Source: Acidobacteriota bacterium (GTDB lineage Bacteria; Acidobacteriota; Vicinamibacteria; Vicinamibacterales; UBA8438). Taken from it: 64,000 nt of DNA. The DNA lies in assembly GCA_009861545.1 (NCBI GenBank), contig VXME01000150.1, positions 44,789-108,788 on the forward strand, given 5' to 3'. A program made the position numbers and the translations under genes. The notes under the pieces were generated by a model, which did no database searches, had not been told where the DNA came from, and saw nothing but the letters and a program-made list of their open reading frames with translations. Shown one piece after another: positions 7,263 to 14,972 of this stretch. Positions within the stretch are counted from its first letter, which is position 1. Each line of letters starts with the position of its first letter.

Positions 7263-9851
7263 ATGAATCGACAGAGTGCGCTTCGGTCACTGCTCGCCCC
7301 CACCATCGGAATCGCCCTGCTCTTCCTCTCGCTCGCGTCCGCGACCCAGGCGCAGCCGCCCATCGTGCAGCCGGGCGCGCCCGGCCAGCCGAGCCGTACC
7401 ATCTCGGCCGCCGAAGCCTCCGACCTGGCCGGCATCCGCTACACCGAGGCGGACGTGCGGTTCATGCAGGGGATGATCTCCCACCACGCCCAGGCGCTCG
7501 AGATGACCGAGCTGCTCGACACGCGGACCGAGAGCGACGCGATGCGGCAGACGTCGCGGCGCATCGAGCTCTCGCAGGAAGACGAGATCGAGATGATGCA
7601 GGACTGGCTGCGCACCCGCGGCCAGGAGGTCACCGCGATAGACGCGCATCATGCGCCCGGCGCGATGCGCATGCCGGGGATGCTGACCGACGAGGAGATG
7701 GAGAGCCTGGCGGACGCCGACGGGGTCGCATTCGACCGGTTGTTCCTCGAGGGGATGATCAAGCACCACCGCGGCGCCCTGACCATGGTCGAGAACCTGC
7801 TTGAACAGCCCGGCGCGGCGCAGGGCTCGCAGCTCTTCGCGTTCACCTCCGACATCACGGCCGATCAGACGGCCGAGATCAACCGCATGGACGCCATGCT
7901 GGCGGAGCTGTCCCCCGACCCGCGGGTGCAGCTTGCGTCCGGTTTCCAAGACGCCGGCCAGGCGCTCTGGAACATGGCCCTGGTGGCCACGCGGCCGAAG
8001 CCCGAGGGCTTCTACGATCCCAACAATCCGGCGGGACGGCCGATGCCGGTCGAGGCGGACCCGGAGCCCGAGGCAAAGGCTGAGCCAGCCGCGGCGGGCG
8101 CAGCCGGGGATGAAGCGGCGCCGGACGAGCAAGCCGACCACGAGGAGGGCCGGGACGAGGACGGTGCGGCACACGATGATCCCGAGCACGAGGGCGGCGG
8201 CGCGGACGACGGCGCCGAGCCGGAGCAGGAAGCGGCCGACGCGGCGGAAGAAGACGACGCCGACGACCCGCAGCGGCGCGGCCTGCTCAACTTCGGCAAC
8301 ACCGACCTCGCCTTCGCCGGCGACCGGATGTTCGTCGGCAGCCACCATGGGTTCAATACCTACCGCGTCGAGGTCCCGGCGTCGCCCCAGCTCGTCACCT
8401 CCGTGGTCTGCCCCGGCGGGCAGGGAGACGTGTCGGTCGTCGGCAACCTGCTGATCATGTCGGTCGAGCAGACGCGGGGACGGCTGGACTGCGGGCTGCA
8501 GGGAGTCGCGGAGCCGGTGAGCGATCAGCGCTTCCGCGGCATTCGGATCTTCGACATCAGCGACATGCGCATGCCGCGACAAGTGGCGGCGGTGCAGACC
8601 TGCAGGGGATCGCATACGCACACCGTGGTCGCCGACCCCGACGACGAGGGCAACGTCTACGTCTACGGGTCGGGAACCGGCGCCGTCCGTTCAGGAGAGG
8701 AGCTCGAGGGCTGCTCGGACGAGTCGCCGGCCGAGAACCCGGACACGGCGCTGTTCCGCATCGACGTCATCCAGGTCCCGCTGGGGAATCCCGAGAACTC
8801 GGCTATCGTCAGTCGCCCCATGGTGTTCCGCGATCCCGAGACCGGCGCGGCCGCGGGTCTCTGGCCTGGGGGAGACCACGGTCCGGGGACGCAGCGCACC
8901 GCCGAGAGCAGCCGCTGCCACGACATCACCACGTTCCCGGACGCCGGGCTGGCCGCCGGGGCGTGCTCCGGCAACGGCATCCTGTTCGACATCTCCGACC
9001 CGGTCAATCCGGTCCGGCTCGACGACGTGATCGACCCGTCCTTCGCCTACTGGCACTCGGCGACGTTCAACAACGACGGCACCAAGGTGATCTTCACCGA
9101 CGAATGGGGCGGCGGCGGGCGCCCGCGCTGCCGCGCGTCCGACCCCCGCGAGTGGGGCGCGAACGCCATCTACGACATCGTCGACGGCGAGATGCAGTTC
9201 CGCAGCCACTACAAGCTGCCCGCCCCACAGACCGACCGCGAGAACTGCGTGGCGCACAACGGCTCCATCGTGCCGGTGCCGGGCCGCGACATCATGGTGC
9301 AGGCGTGGTACCAGGGCGGCATCTCGGTCTTCGACTTCACCGACTCGTCGAATCCGGTGGAGATCGCCTTCTTCGACCGCGGCCCGATTCACCCGGACCG
9401 TTTCGTCATGGGCGGGTTCTGGTCGGCGTACTGGTACCGCGGCTACATCTACGGCACCGAGATCGCGCGCGGCCTCGACGTGCTGGAACTGCTGCCAAGC
9501 GAGTACCTGACCGAGAACGAAATCGCCGCGGCCGCATCGGTGGCATCCCCCGCGTTCAACGCGCAGCAGCAACCGCGCCTCGAGTGGCCCGTTCGCCCGG
9601 TGGTGGCGCGCGCCTACCTGGATCAGCTCGAGCGCAGCGACACGCTGTCGGCGGACCGCCGGGCGGCGTTGTCGGACTTGCTGGACCGGGTCGACGCGGC
9701 CGGGTCGGGCACCGACGCCAGCCTGGCGGCCGAGCTTGCGCCGGCCGCCGACGCGCTGGGGAGCGACGCCGCGGACGCGAACGGGCGCACCGCGCAGCGG
9801 CTCCAGGGGCTCTCGGAGACGCTGATGGGTCTTGCTGAGCGTCTGCGATGA
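7263..9851 (+). CDS. Exported DUF305-LVIVD beta-propeller fusion protein
   Basis: 862 aa from the ATG at 7263, with a signal peptide ending near ATQAQPP. Residues about 55-225 are a DUF305 (ferritin-like four-helix) domain with two repeats, FMQGMISHHAQALEM (HH74-75) and FLEGMIKHHRGALTM (HH168-169). A long Asp/Glu/Ala-rich linker (about 262-340) follows. The remainder is an LVIVD-repeat-like propeller with IRIFDISDMRMP, ILFDISDPVNPV and GGISVFDFTDSSNPVEI blades, and a helical C-terminal tail. DUF305 proteins are often metal-related periplasmic proteins, so metal sensing or binding is possible but unproven. Fusion of these two domains through an acidic linker is uncommon. Confidence 0.8.
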   Translation: MNRQSALRSLLAPTIGIALLFLSLASATQAQPPIVQPGAPGQPSRTISAAEASDLAGIRYTEADVRFMQGMISHHAQALEMTELLDTRTESDAMRQTSRRIELSQEDEIEMMQDWLRTRGQEVTAIDAHHAPGAMRMPGMLTDEEMESLADADGVAFDRLFLEGMIKHHRGALTMVENLLEQPGAAQGSQLFAFTSDITADQTAEINRMDAMLAELSPDPRVQLASGFQDAGQALWNMALVATRPKPEGFYDPNNPAGRPMPVEADPEPEAKAEPAAAGAAGDEAAPDEQADHEEGRDEDGAAHDDPEHEGGGADDGAEPEQEAADAAEEDDADDPQRRGLLNFGNTDLAFAGDRMFVGSHHGFNTYRVEVPASPQLVTSVVCPGGQGDVSVVGNLLIMSVEQTRGRLDCGLQGVAEPVSDQRFRGIRIFDISDMRMPRQVAAVQTCRGSHTHTVVADPDDEGNVYVYGSGTGAVRSGEELEGCSDESPAENPDTALFRIDVIQVPLGNPENSAIVSRPMVFRDPETGAAAGLWPGGDHGPGTQRTAESSRCHDITTFPDAGLAAGACSGNGILFDISDPVNPVRLDDVIDPSFAYWHSATFNNDGTKVIFTDEWGGGGRPRCRASDPREWGANAIYDIVDGEMQFRSHYKLPAPQTDRENCVAHNGSIVPVPGRDIMVQAWYQGGISVFDFTDSSNPVEIAFFDRGPIHPDRFVMGGFWSAYWYRGYIYGTEIARGLDVLELLPSEYLTENEIAAAASVASPAFNAQQQPRLEWPVRPVVARAYLDQLERSDTLSADRRAALSDLLDRVDAAGSGTDASLAAELAPAADALGSDAADANGRTAQRLQGLSETLMGLAERLR

Positions 9852-9884
9852 CTTGAATTACCCGACCGCGGGTGTTTCACGATC

Positions 9885-10124
9885 GTGAGTCCGACTGTCT
9901 TCCGAGCGCGCGGATATCGCTTCTACTTCTTCTCGCGCGAGGAGGAGAGACCGCACGTTCATGTCCACCATGCGACGGGGGAGGCGAAGTTCTGGAGCGA
10001 GCCCGAAATCGAGTTGGCGCGGAACTACGGACTCAGTCCCGACCGGCTGAACACGGCCCAGCGGATGATCGACGAACATGCGGATGAAATCCGTGCAGCC
10101 TGGAACGACCACTTCGGACGTTGA
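9885..10124 (+). CDS. DUF4160 protein of a toxin-antitoxin-like pair
   Basis: 79 aa from a GTG at 9885. The conserved DUF4160 core is intact: RFYFFSREEERPHVHVHHA followed by GEAKFW and a C-terminal helix with EHADEIRAAWNDHF. The family is usually encoded directly before a DUF2442 protein, as here, and the pair is commonly listed among toxin-antitoxin-like or mobile accessory genes; biochemical function is not established. The 3' end overlaps the DUF2442 start by up to 47 bases. Confidence 0.85.
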   Translation: MSPTVFRARGYRFYFFSREEERPHVHVHHATGEAKFWSEPEIELARNYGLSPDRLNTAQRMIDEHADEIRAAWNDHFGR

Positions 10125-10383
10125 GGTCACCAACGTCTCCGAGCACGGCTTCTGGATCTTCATTGGGGACCGCGAGCTCTTTGCCCCGTTCACCGAGTTC
10201 CCCTGGTTTGAACATGCATCCATCAGGGAACTCACGACCGTGGAGCTGCCGAGTCCGCATCACCTTTACTGGCCTGAACTCGATGTCGATCTGGCTGTCG
10301 ATTCACTGGACCATCCGGATCGCTATCCGCTCGTCAGCCGTAGGCATCGCCGCCGGAGGCAGGCGACCGGCCGGGTTCGTTGA
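10078..10383 (+). CDS. DUF2442 protein, partner of the DUF4160 gene
   Basis: 101 aa from the ATG at 10078; an alternative ATG at 10084 would reduce the overlap with DUF4160. The DUF2442 hallmarks are ELFAPFTEFPWFEHA, HHLYWPELDVDLAVDSLDHP and the final PLVSR. A basic extension of about 15 residues (RRHRRRRQATGRVR) follows the usual end of the domain and may result from loss of the original stop codon. DUF2442 proteins are sometimes described as helix-turn-helix-like partners of DUF4160; the role is inferred from pairing only. Confidence 0.85.
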   Translation: MRMKSVQPGTTTSDVEVTNVSEHGFWIFIGDRELFAPFTEFPWFEHASIRELTTVELPSPHHLYWPELDVDLAVDSLDHPDRYPLVSRRHRRRRQATGRVR

Positions 10384-10419
10384 CTCTCCAACCGTGCCTC
10401 CTCGCGGGGTAACCTGACT

Positions 10420-10679
10420 TCAGATACCCCTACGGAGCCGGTCCACGAGCTGCCACACCTCGGAACTGGGGTTCTCTCTCCGGGAGTTGCCGTTGCCCAC
10501 GTGGCGTCCAGGATCTCGTCGGCCGACTTCGTCCACACGAACGGCCGCCCGGTGCGCGCCCACTCGGTGAAATAACCCGGCTCGGTAACCTCTCCTTCGC
10601 TCAGAATGCGAAGAATGTACCGCTGGCGCTGCTCTTGGCCGCGGCCGCGCCGCGGTAGCCGCCCCGAGGGTTTCTTCAT
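10420..10679 (-). pseudogene. Degraded RloB-like gene (N- and C-terminal remnants)
   Basis: From the ATG at 10677-10679 the first roughly 55 codons read as an RloB N-terminus (YILRILSEGEVTEPGYFTEW). The frame then degenerates. A second frame resumes as NSRRENPSSEVWQLVDRLRR and stops at 10420-10422, matching the NPS-x-VW-x-LV end typical of RloB. The usual roughly 150 central residues are missing, so an internal deletion with a frameshift is the simplest explanation. Just upstream, the frame VPVLSPAEFEQVAGVSRS ends in a TGA overlapping the RloB ATG (ATGA), the remains of a coupled partner, probably the RloA-type ATPase. RloAB accompanies restriction and abortive-infection loci. Confidence 0.6.
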
Positions 10680-10835
10680 GACCTGCTTACGCCGGCAACC
10701 TGTTCGAACTCTGCCGGGCTCAGCACGGGGACACCACCACCCCTGGTTCGTGGTGTCGCCTGCGTTCGGCGCCGTCCGGCATGTCGTTTGCTCTATCCAG
10801 GCACCAACGGTCATCATGAACAGCCTGGAGACACG

Positions 10836-11630
10836 ATGCCGGACGTCACTGATGCAATCCTCGACCGGATGATCCGCACCATCGTCGACGAGGTCGATCC
10901 CGAGCAGGTGATCCTCTTCGGCTCCCGCGCCCGCGGCGATGCCCGGCCCGACTCCGACGTCGACCTCCTCGTCATCGAGTCCAAGCCGTTCGGCGCCGGC
11001 CGGAGCCGGCACGCCGAGGAAGTCCGTCTCAACCGGGCGCTGGCCGCAACCCCGGTTGCCAGGGACATCCTCGTCTACAGCCGCGATGACATCGAGCAGT
11101 GGCGGGGCTCACTGAACCATGTCGCCGCCCGCGCCATGCGCGAGGGGCGGGTGCTGTACACCAGGGGTTGGGGCGTCCTCTCGGCGACATCCCGGCCGTG
11201 CGGCGTCCGTGACGGCGACGAGGCTTCGCCCGACGTCGGACAGGCCCGGCTGCTCCTCGGTATGGCCGACAACGACCTCGGGGTCCTTCGCGTCGCCGGC
11301 GACCCCGCCGAGGTCTCCGATGAGAGTTTCGGATTCCACGTCCAGCAGGCCGCCGAGAAGGGCTTCAAAGCCTGGATCGCGCTGCTCGGCAAGGAGTATC
11401 CGTTGACGCACGAACTCGACCTGCTCGTCGAGATGATCCGGCAGCAGGACGCTGCCGTGTCGCTGTACGCCAACCTGGCCGGATTCAGCGCATTCGCCGT
11501 GAGGTACCGCTACGGCCCACTCTCGGAGAACGCCGCACGCATCGATCGTCCGGCCGCGATCCGGGAAGCGGAAGCACTGCTGCGACGGGTGCGGCGCCTG
11601 CTGCCGGAAGCAGGGTCCGAGGCACTGTAG
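10836..11630 (+). CDS. Fused MNT nucleotidyltransferase-HEPN protein
   Basis: 264 aa from the ATG at 10836 (the frame is open from 10788). Residues about 1-115 are an MNT domain with VILFGSRARGDARPDSDVDL, giving the G-S-x10-D-x-D signature and a third acidic site in RDILVYS. The segment EGRVLYTRGWG is where stand-alone MNT proteins usually stop. Residues about 130-264 are a HEPN domain with FGFHVQQAAEKGFKAWIALL, PLTHELDLL and FAVRYRYG. Most such pairs are two overlapping genes; here one uninterrupted frame joins them through a linker of about 20 residues. The fusion could be functional or derive from loss of the first stop codon. It lies next to the RloB remnant, suggesting a small defence or addiction patch. 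Confidence 0.85.
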   Translation: MPDVTDAILDRMIRTIVDEVDPEQVILFGSRARGDARPDSDVDLLVIESKPFGAGRSRHAEEVRLNRALAATPVARDILVYSRDDIEQWRGSLNHVAARAMREGRVLYTRGWGVLSATSRPCGVRDGDEASPDVGQARLLLGMADNDLGVLRVAGDPAEVSDESFGFHVQQAAEKGFKAWIALLGKEYPLTHELDLLVEMIRQQDAAVSLYANLAGFSAFAVRYRYGPLSENAARIDRPAAIREAEALLRRVRRLLPEAGSEAL

Positions 11631-11752
11631 CGCAAGGGGAGCCTCTGCCGCTCCCTCCCTACCTGCTCCGTATCGGCCACCGATTCCTCCGCTGGCGGCT
11701 GGCGGGCGGCTGCTCTACAATCGCCGGTCTACCCTCGGCCGGGCCACCGTGC

Positions 11753-12400
11753 ATGACCGACGACCAACGCACCGCGATCTTCACCCGCCTGCGTGCAGAG
11801 AATCCCGAGCCGACCACCGAGCTCGACTTCGGGACCCCCTTCGAGTTGCTGATCGCCGTGGTGCTTTCCGCCCAGGCAACGGACGTGGGTGTGAATCGGG
11901 CGACGACGAGGCTCTTCCCCGTTGCCCGCACGCCCGCCGCCATGCTGGAGCTGGGCCTGGACCGGCTCAAGGACTACATACGCACCATCGGCCTCTTCAA
12001 CACCAAGGCCGAGAACATCCTGAAGACCTGCCGGATTCTCCTCGACGAGCACGGCGGCGAGGTGCCCCGGCGGCGCGAGGCCTTGGAAGCGCTGCCCGGC
12101 GTCGGCCGCAAGACCGCCAACGTCGTTCTGAACACCGCCTTCGGCGAGCCGACCATCGCCGTCGACACGCATATCTTCCGCGTGTCCAACCGCACGGGAA
12201 TCGCCTCCGGCAAGACGCCCCGCAAGGTGGAGGACGCGCTGCTGGACTCGGTGCCCGACGCCTTCAAGCGCGGCGCCCACCACTGGCTGATCCTGCACGG
12301 CCGCTACGTCTGCACGGCACGCCGGCCACGCTGCGCGGAGTGCGCGATCGAGGATCTTTGCGAGTTCGAAGACAAGGACTGGACGCAGCCCGGGAAGTGA
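11753..12400 (+). CDS. nth: Endonuclease III, DNA glycosylase/AP lyase
   Basis: 215 aa. All catalytic positions match the E. coli numbering: the helix-hairpin-helix LPGVGRKTANVVLN with lysine K120, D138 in AVDTHIFRV, and the 4Fe-4S ligands C187, C194, C197 and C203 (spacing C-x6-C-x2-C-x5-C). It excises oxidised pyrimidines and nicks the abasic site by beta-elimination in base excision repair. The start ATG follows 122 bases of non-coding sequence after the MNT-HEPN gene, so it is likely transcribed separately. Confidence 0.97.
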   Translation: MTDDQRTAIFTRLRAENPEPTTELDFGTPFELLIAVVLSAQATDVGVNRATTRLFPVARTPAAMLELGLDRLKDYIRTIGLFNTKAENILKTCRILLDEHGGEVPRRREALEALPGVGRKTANVVLNTAFGEPTIAVDTHIFRVSNRTGIASGKTPRKVEDALLDSVPDAFKRGAHHWLILHGRYVCTARRPRCAECAIEDLCEFEDKDWTQPGK

Positions 12401-12664
12401 GGACGCCGGCGTCGACCGAGCGTCGGCACGAGACGCAACTTCCGGACGACCCGGCGCTGTGAGTCGGCCGAGCTCAGCGTCAGAAGAACAGCAGCACGAT
12501 TTCGGGAACCCGCCGCGCCGCGATTTCCGTCACACTGTAGATGGATGTCCGAATCGCGCCGGCGCCGTCCGGGCACCTGTTTCGCGCCGTCCCTCGTGCG
12601 GCGTAGCCGCCGTCGGCCTTCGCCGCGGTCGTGCGACACGCCGTGAGCTACAAGGAGATCGCAT

Positions 12665-13699
12665 ATGGACCAAGTACCCAACATCCCCATCGACGTCTCG
12701 CGGGTGCGCCTGCCGCGCTTTCCGCGGGGCGCCGCCACGGCGGCCGCCGCGCTGATCGTGGCCGCCGTCGTCGCCTTCGGCGCGCTGTACCAGGTGCAGC
12801 CGGAGGAAGTCGGCGTCGTGCTCCGGTTCGGACGCTACGTGCGCGCCACCGACCCGGGCCTGCGCGCCAAGATCCCGTTCGCCGAAACCGTGCTCAAGGT
12901 GCCCGTGCAACGGCAGCTCAAACAGGAGTTCGGATTCCGGACCATGGAACCGGGCATCCGCACGCAGTACGCCGCCTTCGACCGTAACGCCACCGAGGAG
13001 TCCGTGATGCTGACGGGCGACCTCAACGTGGCGGTGGTCGAGTGGATCGTGCAGTACCGCGTCGCCGACCCGTATCTCTACCTCTTCAAGGTGCGCAACC
13101 TCGAGGACACCTTCCGCGCCATGAACGAGGCGATCATGCGCGAGGTGGTCGGGGACCGGACGGTCACCGAGGTGCTGACGGTCGGACGCCAGGAGATCGA
13201 GTCCAGGGTCGAGGGACGTCTGCAGGACCTCGCCAACCAGTACGAGATGGGCATCACCATCGACCAGGTGGTGCTGCAGGACGTCAACCCGCCGGATCCC
13301 GTCAAGCCGTCGTGGGACGAGGTCAACCAGGCCCAGCAGCAGCGCGACCGGATGATCAACGAGGCGCGGGCCGAGTACAACCGCGTCATTCCACGGGCAC
13401 GGGGCGAGGCCGAGCAGACCGTGCTGCAGGCCGAGGGCTACGCGCTCGACCGGGTCAACCGGGCCGAGGGCGAGGCGACCCGCTTCGAGGCGGTTCAGGC
13501 CGCCTACCGCCTGGCTCCCGACGTGACGCGGCGCCGGCTCTACCTGGAGACGATGCAGCGCATCCTGCCGCGGGTGGGCCGGAAGCTCTACGTCGATGAG
13601 GACGCGACCGGCGTCCTGCCGTTGCTGTCGCTCGACGGCGCGACACCGCGCCGTGCTGCCCAGAACACGACGCCCGTGGGGGCCGGAGGTGGACAATGA
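12665..13699 (+). CDS. hflK: HflK, SPFH-domain subunit of the FtsH regulator complex
   Basis: 344 aa. A single N-terminal membrane helix (about residues 24-43) is followed by an SPFH/band-7 domain (YQVQPEEVGVVLRFGRYV, then PGLRAKIPFAETV) and a long coiled-coil tail with ARGEAEQTVLQAEGYALDRV. HflK and HflC form a large periplasmic cage around the FtsH protease and modulate membrane protein turnover. The start is supported by an AAGGAG ribosome-binding site just upstream of ATG 12665. It overlaps hflC by four bases (ATGA), which indicates translational coupling. Confidence 0.95.
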   Translation: MDQVPNIPIDVSRVRLPRFPRGAATAAAALIVAAVVAFGALYQVQPEEVGVVLRFGRYVRATDPGLRAKIPFAETVLKVPVQRQLKQEFGFRTMEPGIRTQYAAFDRNATEESVMLTGDLNVAVVEWIVQYRVADPYLYLFKVRNLEDTFRAMNEAIMREVVGDRTVTEVLTVGRQEIESRVEGRLQDLANQYEMGITIDQVVLQDVNPPDPVKPSWDEVNQAQQQRDRMINEARAEYNRVIPRARGEAEQTVLQAEGYALDRVNRAEGEATRFEAVQAAYRLAPDVTRRRLYLETMQRILPRVGRKLYVDEDATGVLPLLSLDGATPRRAAQNTTPVGAGGGQ

Positions 13700-14625
13700 G
13701 CAGGAACGCACTCTCTCTCGTGATCGTCTTCGCGGCGCTCGTGATCGTCGGCCAGGCCGCCTACACGGTGAGCGAGACCGAGCAGGTAATCATCACGCAG
13801 TTCGGGGAACCGGTCGGCGACCCGGTGGTCGCCCCCGGGCTGCACTTCAAGATCCCGTTCATTCAGCGCAGCAACTTCTTCGAGAAGCGCTTCCTGGAGT
13901 GGGACGGCAATCCGAACCAGGTGCCGACCCGCGACAAGCGTTTCATCTGGGTCGACACCTACGCCCGGTGGCGCATCGTCGATCCGCTGCTCTTCTTCCA
14001 GCGCCTGCGCGACGAGCGCGGGGCGCAGTCGCGGCTCGACGACATCCTCGACGGGGAGACCCGCAACGCGGTCGCGCGCCACGACCTGATCGAGCTCGTG
14101 CGCAGCAGCAACCGCGATCCGGCCGACGTGCTGATCGAGTCGGAGGAGGAAGAGGCCATTCTCGAGCAGATCGAGCGCGGCCGGCTGGAAGTGACCCGCA
14201 CGATTCTGGACACCGCCGCGGGGCGCACCGCCGACCTCGGCATCGAGCTGCTCGACTTTCGCTTCAAGCGGATCAACTACGTCGAGGAGGTCCAGCAGGA
14301 CGTCTTCGCGCGGATGATCGCCGAGCGGCAGCGGATCGCCGAGGAGTTCCGGTCGGAGGGCCAGGGCGAGTCGGCCCGCATCCACGGCGAGCGCGAGCGC
14401 GAGCTGGCCCAGATCCAGTCCGCGGCCTACCGCCGGGCCGAGGAGCTGCGGGGCGAGGCCGACGCCAACGCCACCCGCATCTACGCCGACGCCTACAACC
14501 GCGACGAGGACTTCTACGCGTTCACCAAATCGCTGGAAACCTACGAGGCGACCATGGATACCGAGACGCTGTTCATTCTGGGGACCGACAGCGAGCTGCT
14601 CCGGTTCCTGGAGCGGACGCGCTGA
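13696..14625 (+). CDS. hflC: HflC, partner SPFH protein of HflK
   Basis: 309 aa. An N-terminal membrane helix (residues about 6-25) is followed by the SPFH domain (VSETEQVIITQFGEPVG, PGLHFKIPF, WVDTYARWRIVDPLLFFQ) and a heptad-rich tail (RERELAQIQSAAYRRAEEL) ending in the HflC-type SLETYEATMDTETLFILGT and ELLRFL segments. It starts within the hflK stop (ATGA overlap). The pair is complete and in the usual hflK-hflC order. Confidence 0.95.
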   Translation: MSRNALSLVIVFAALVIVGQAAYTVSETEQVIITQFGEPVGDPVVAPGLHFKIPFIQRSNFFEKRFLEWDGNPNQVPTRDKRFIWVDTYARWRIVDPLLFFQRLRDERGAQSRLDDILDGETRNAVARHDLIELVRSSNRDPADVLIESEEEEAILEQIERGRLEVTRTILDTAAGRTADLGIELLDFRFKRINYVEEVQQDVFARMIAERQRIAEEFRSEGQGESARIHGERERELAQIQSAAYRRAEELRGEADANATRIYADAYNRDEDFYAFTKSLETYEATMDTETLFILGTDSELLRFLERTR

Positions 14626-14652
14626 GCCGGGCTCGGAACCGACGCGGCCCAT

Positions 14653-14683
14653 GCCGTGAGTCGTCCCCGCGGCGGCTCACGGC
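14653..14683. terminator. Hairpin between convergent genes, possible terminator
   Basis: An 8-base inverted repeat, GCCGTGAG (14653-14660) and CTCACGGC (14676-14683), has a 15-base GC-rich loop. It lies in the 73-base gap between the hflC stop and the convergent small membrane protein gene. There is no T-tract on either side, so classical intrinsic termination is not shown; in a genome this GC-rich short inverted repeats also arise by chance. Confidence 0.3.
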
Positions 14684-14698
14684 GCGCCCGCGGATGTG

Positions 14699-14911
14699 TC
14701 AGCCGGCGACCAGACGCAGGAGAAGGGCGAGGATCGCCATGGACAGCGCGACGTTGAACCCGGCGATCCATTTCAAGAGCTTCACATCGGACTCGATGTT
14801 GGAAAGCCGGTCTTCGAAGCCCGCGATCTCTTCGGCAGCCTCGCGGGCCTTGTCCTCCGGCGCGCCGGCGGCCTTGAATGCGTCGTAGGTCTTCGACAGC
14901 ATCAGCGCCAT
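14699..14911 (-). CDS. Small coiled-coil, tail-anchored membrane protein
   Basis: 70 aa from the ATG at 14909-14911 (MALMLSKTYDAFKAAGAPED). A heptad-like region (EEIAGFEDRLSNIESDVKLL) precedes one C-terminal membrane helix (IAGFNVALSMAILALLLRL). This architecture resembles small DUF1640/coiled-coil families that associate with membranes as oligomers. The upstream in-frame extension to 15073 overlaps the ADOP permease and is arginine-rich, so the shorter start is preferred. Function unknown. Confidence 0.6.
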   Translation of the reverse strand: MALMLSKTYDAFKAAGAPEDKAREAAEEIAGFEDRLSNIESDVKLLKWIAGFNVALSMAILALLLRLVAG

Positions 14912-14972
14912 CTCGGCATCGTACGGTAACGGCCGCGCGGAAGCAACGCGCCCGCGGAAGAACCGATGCAGG

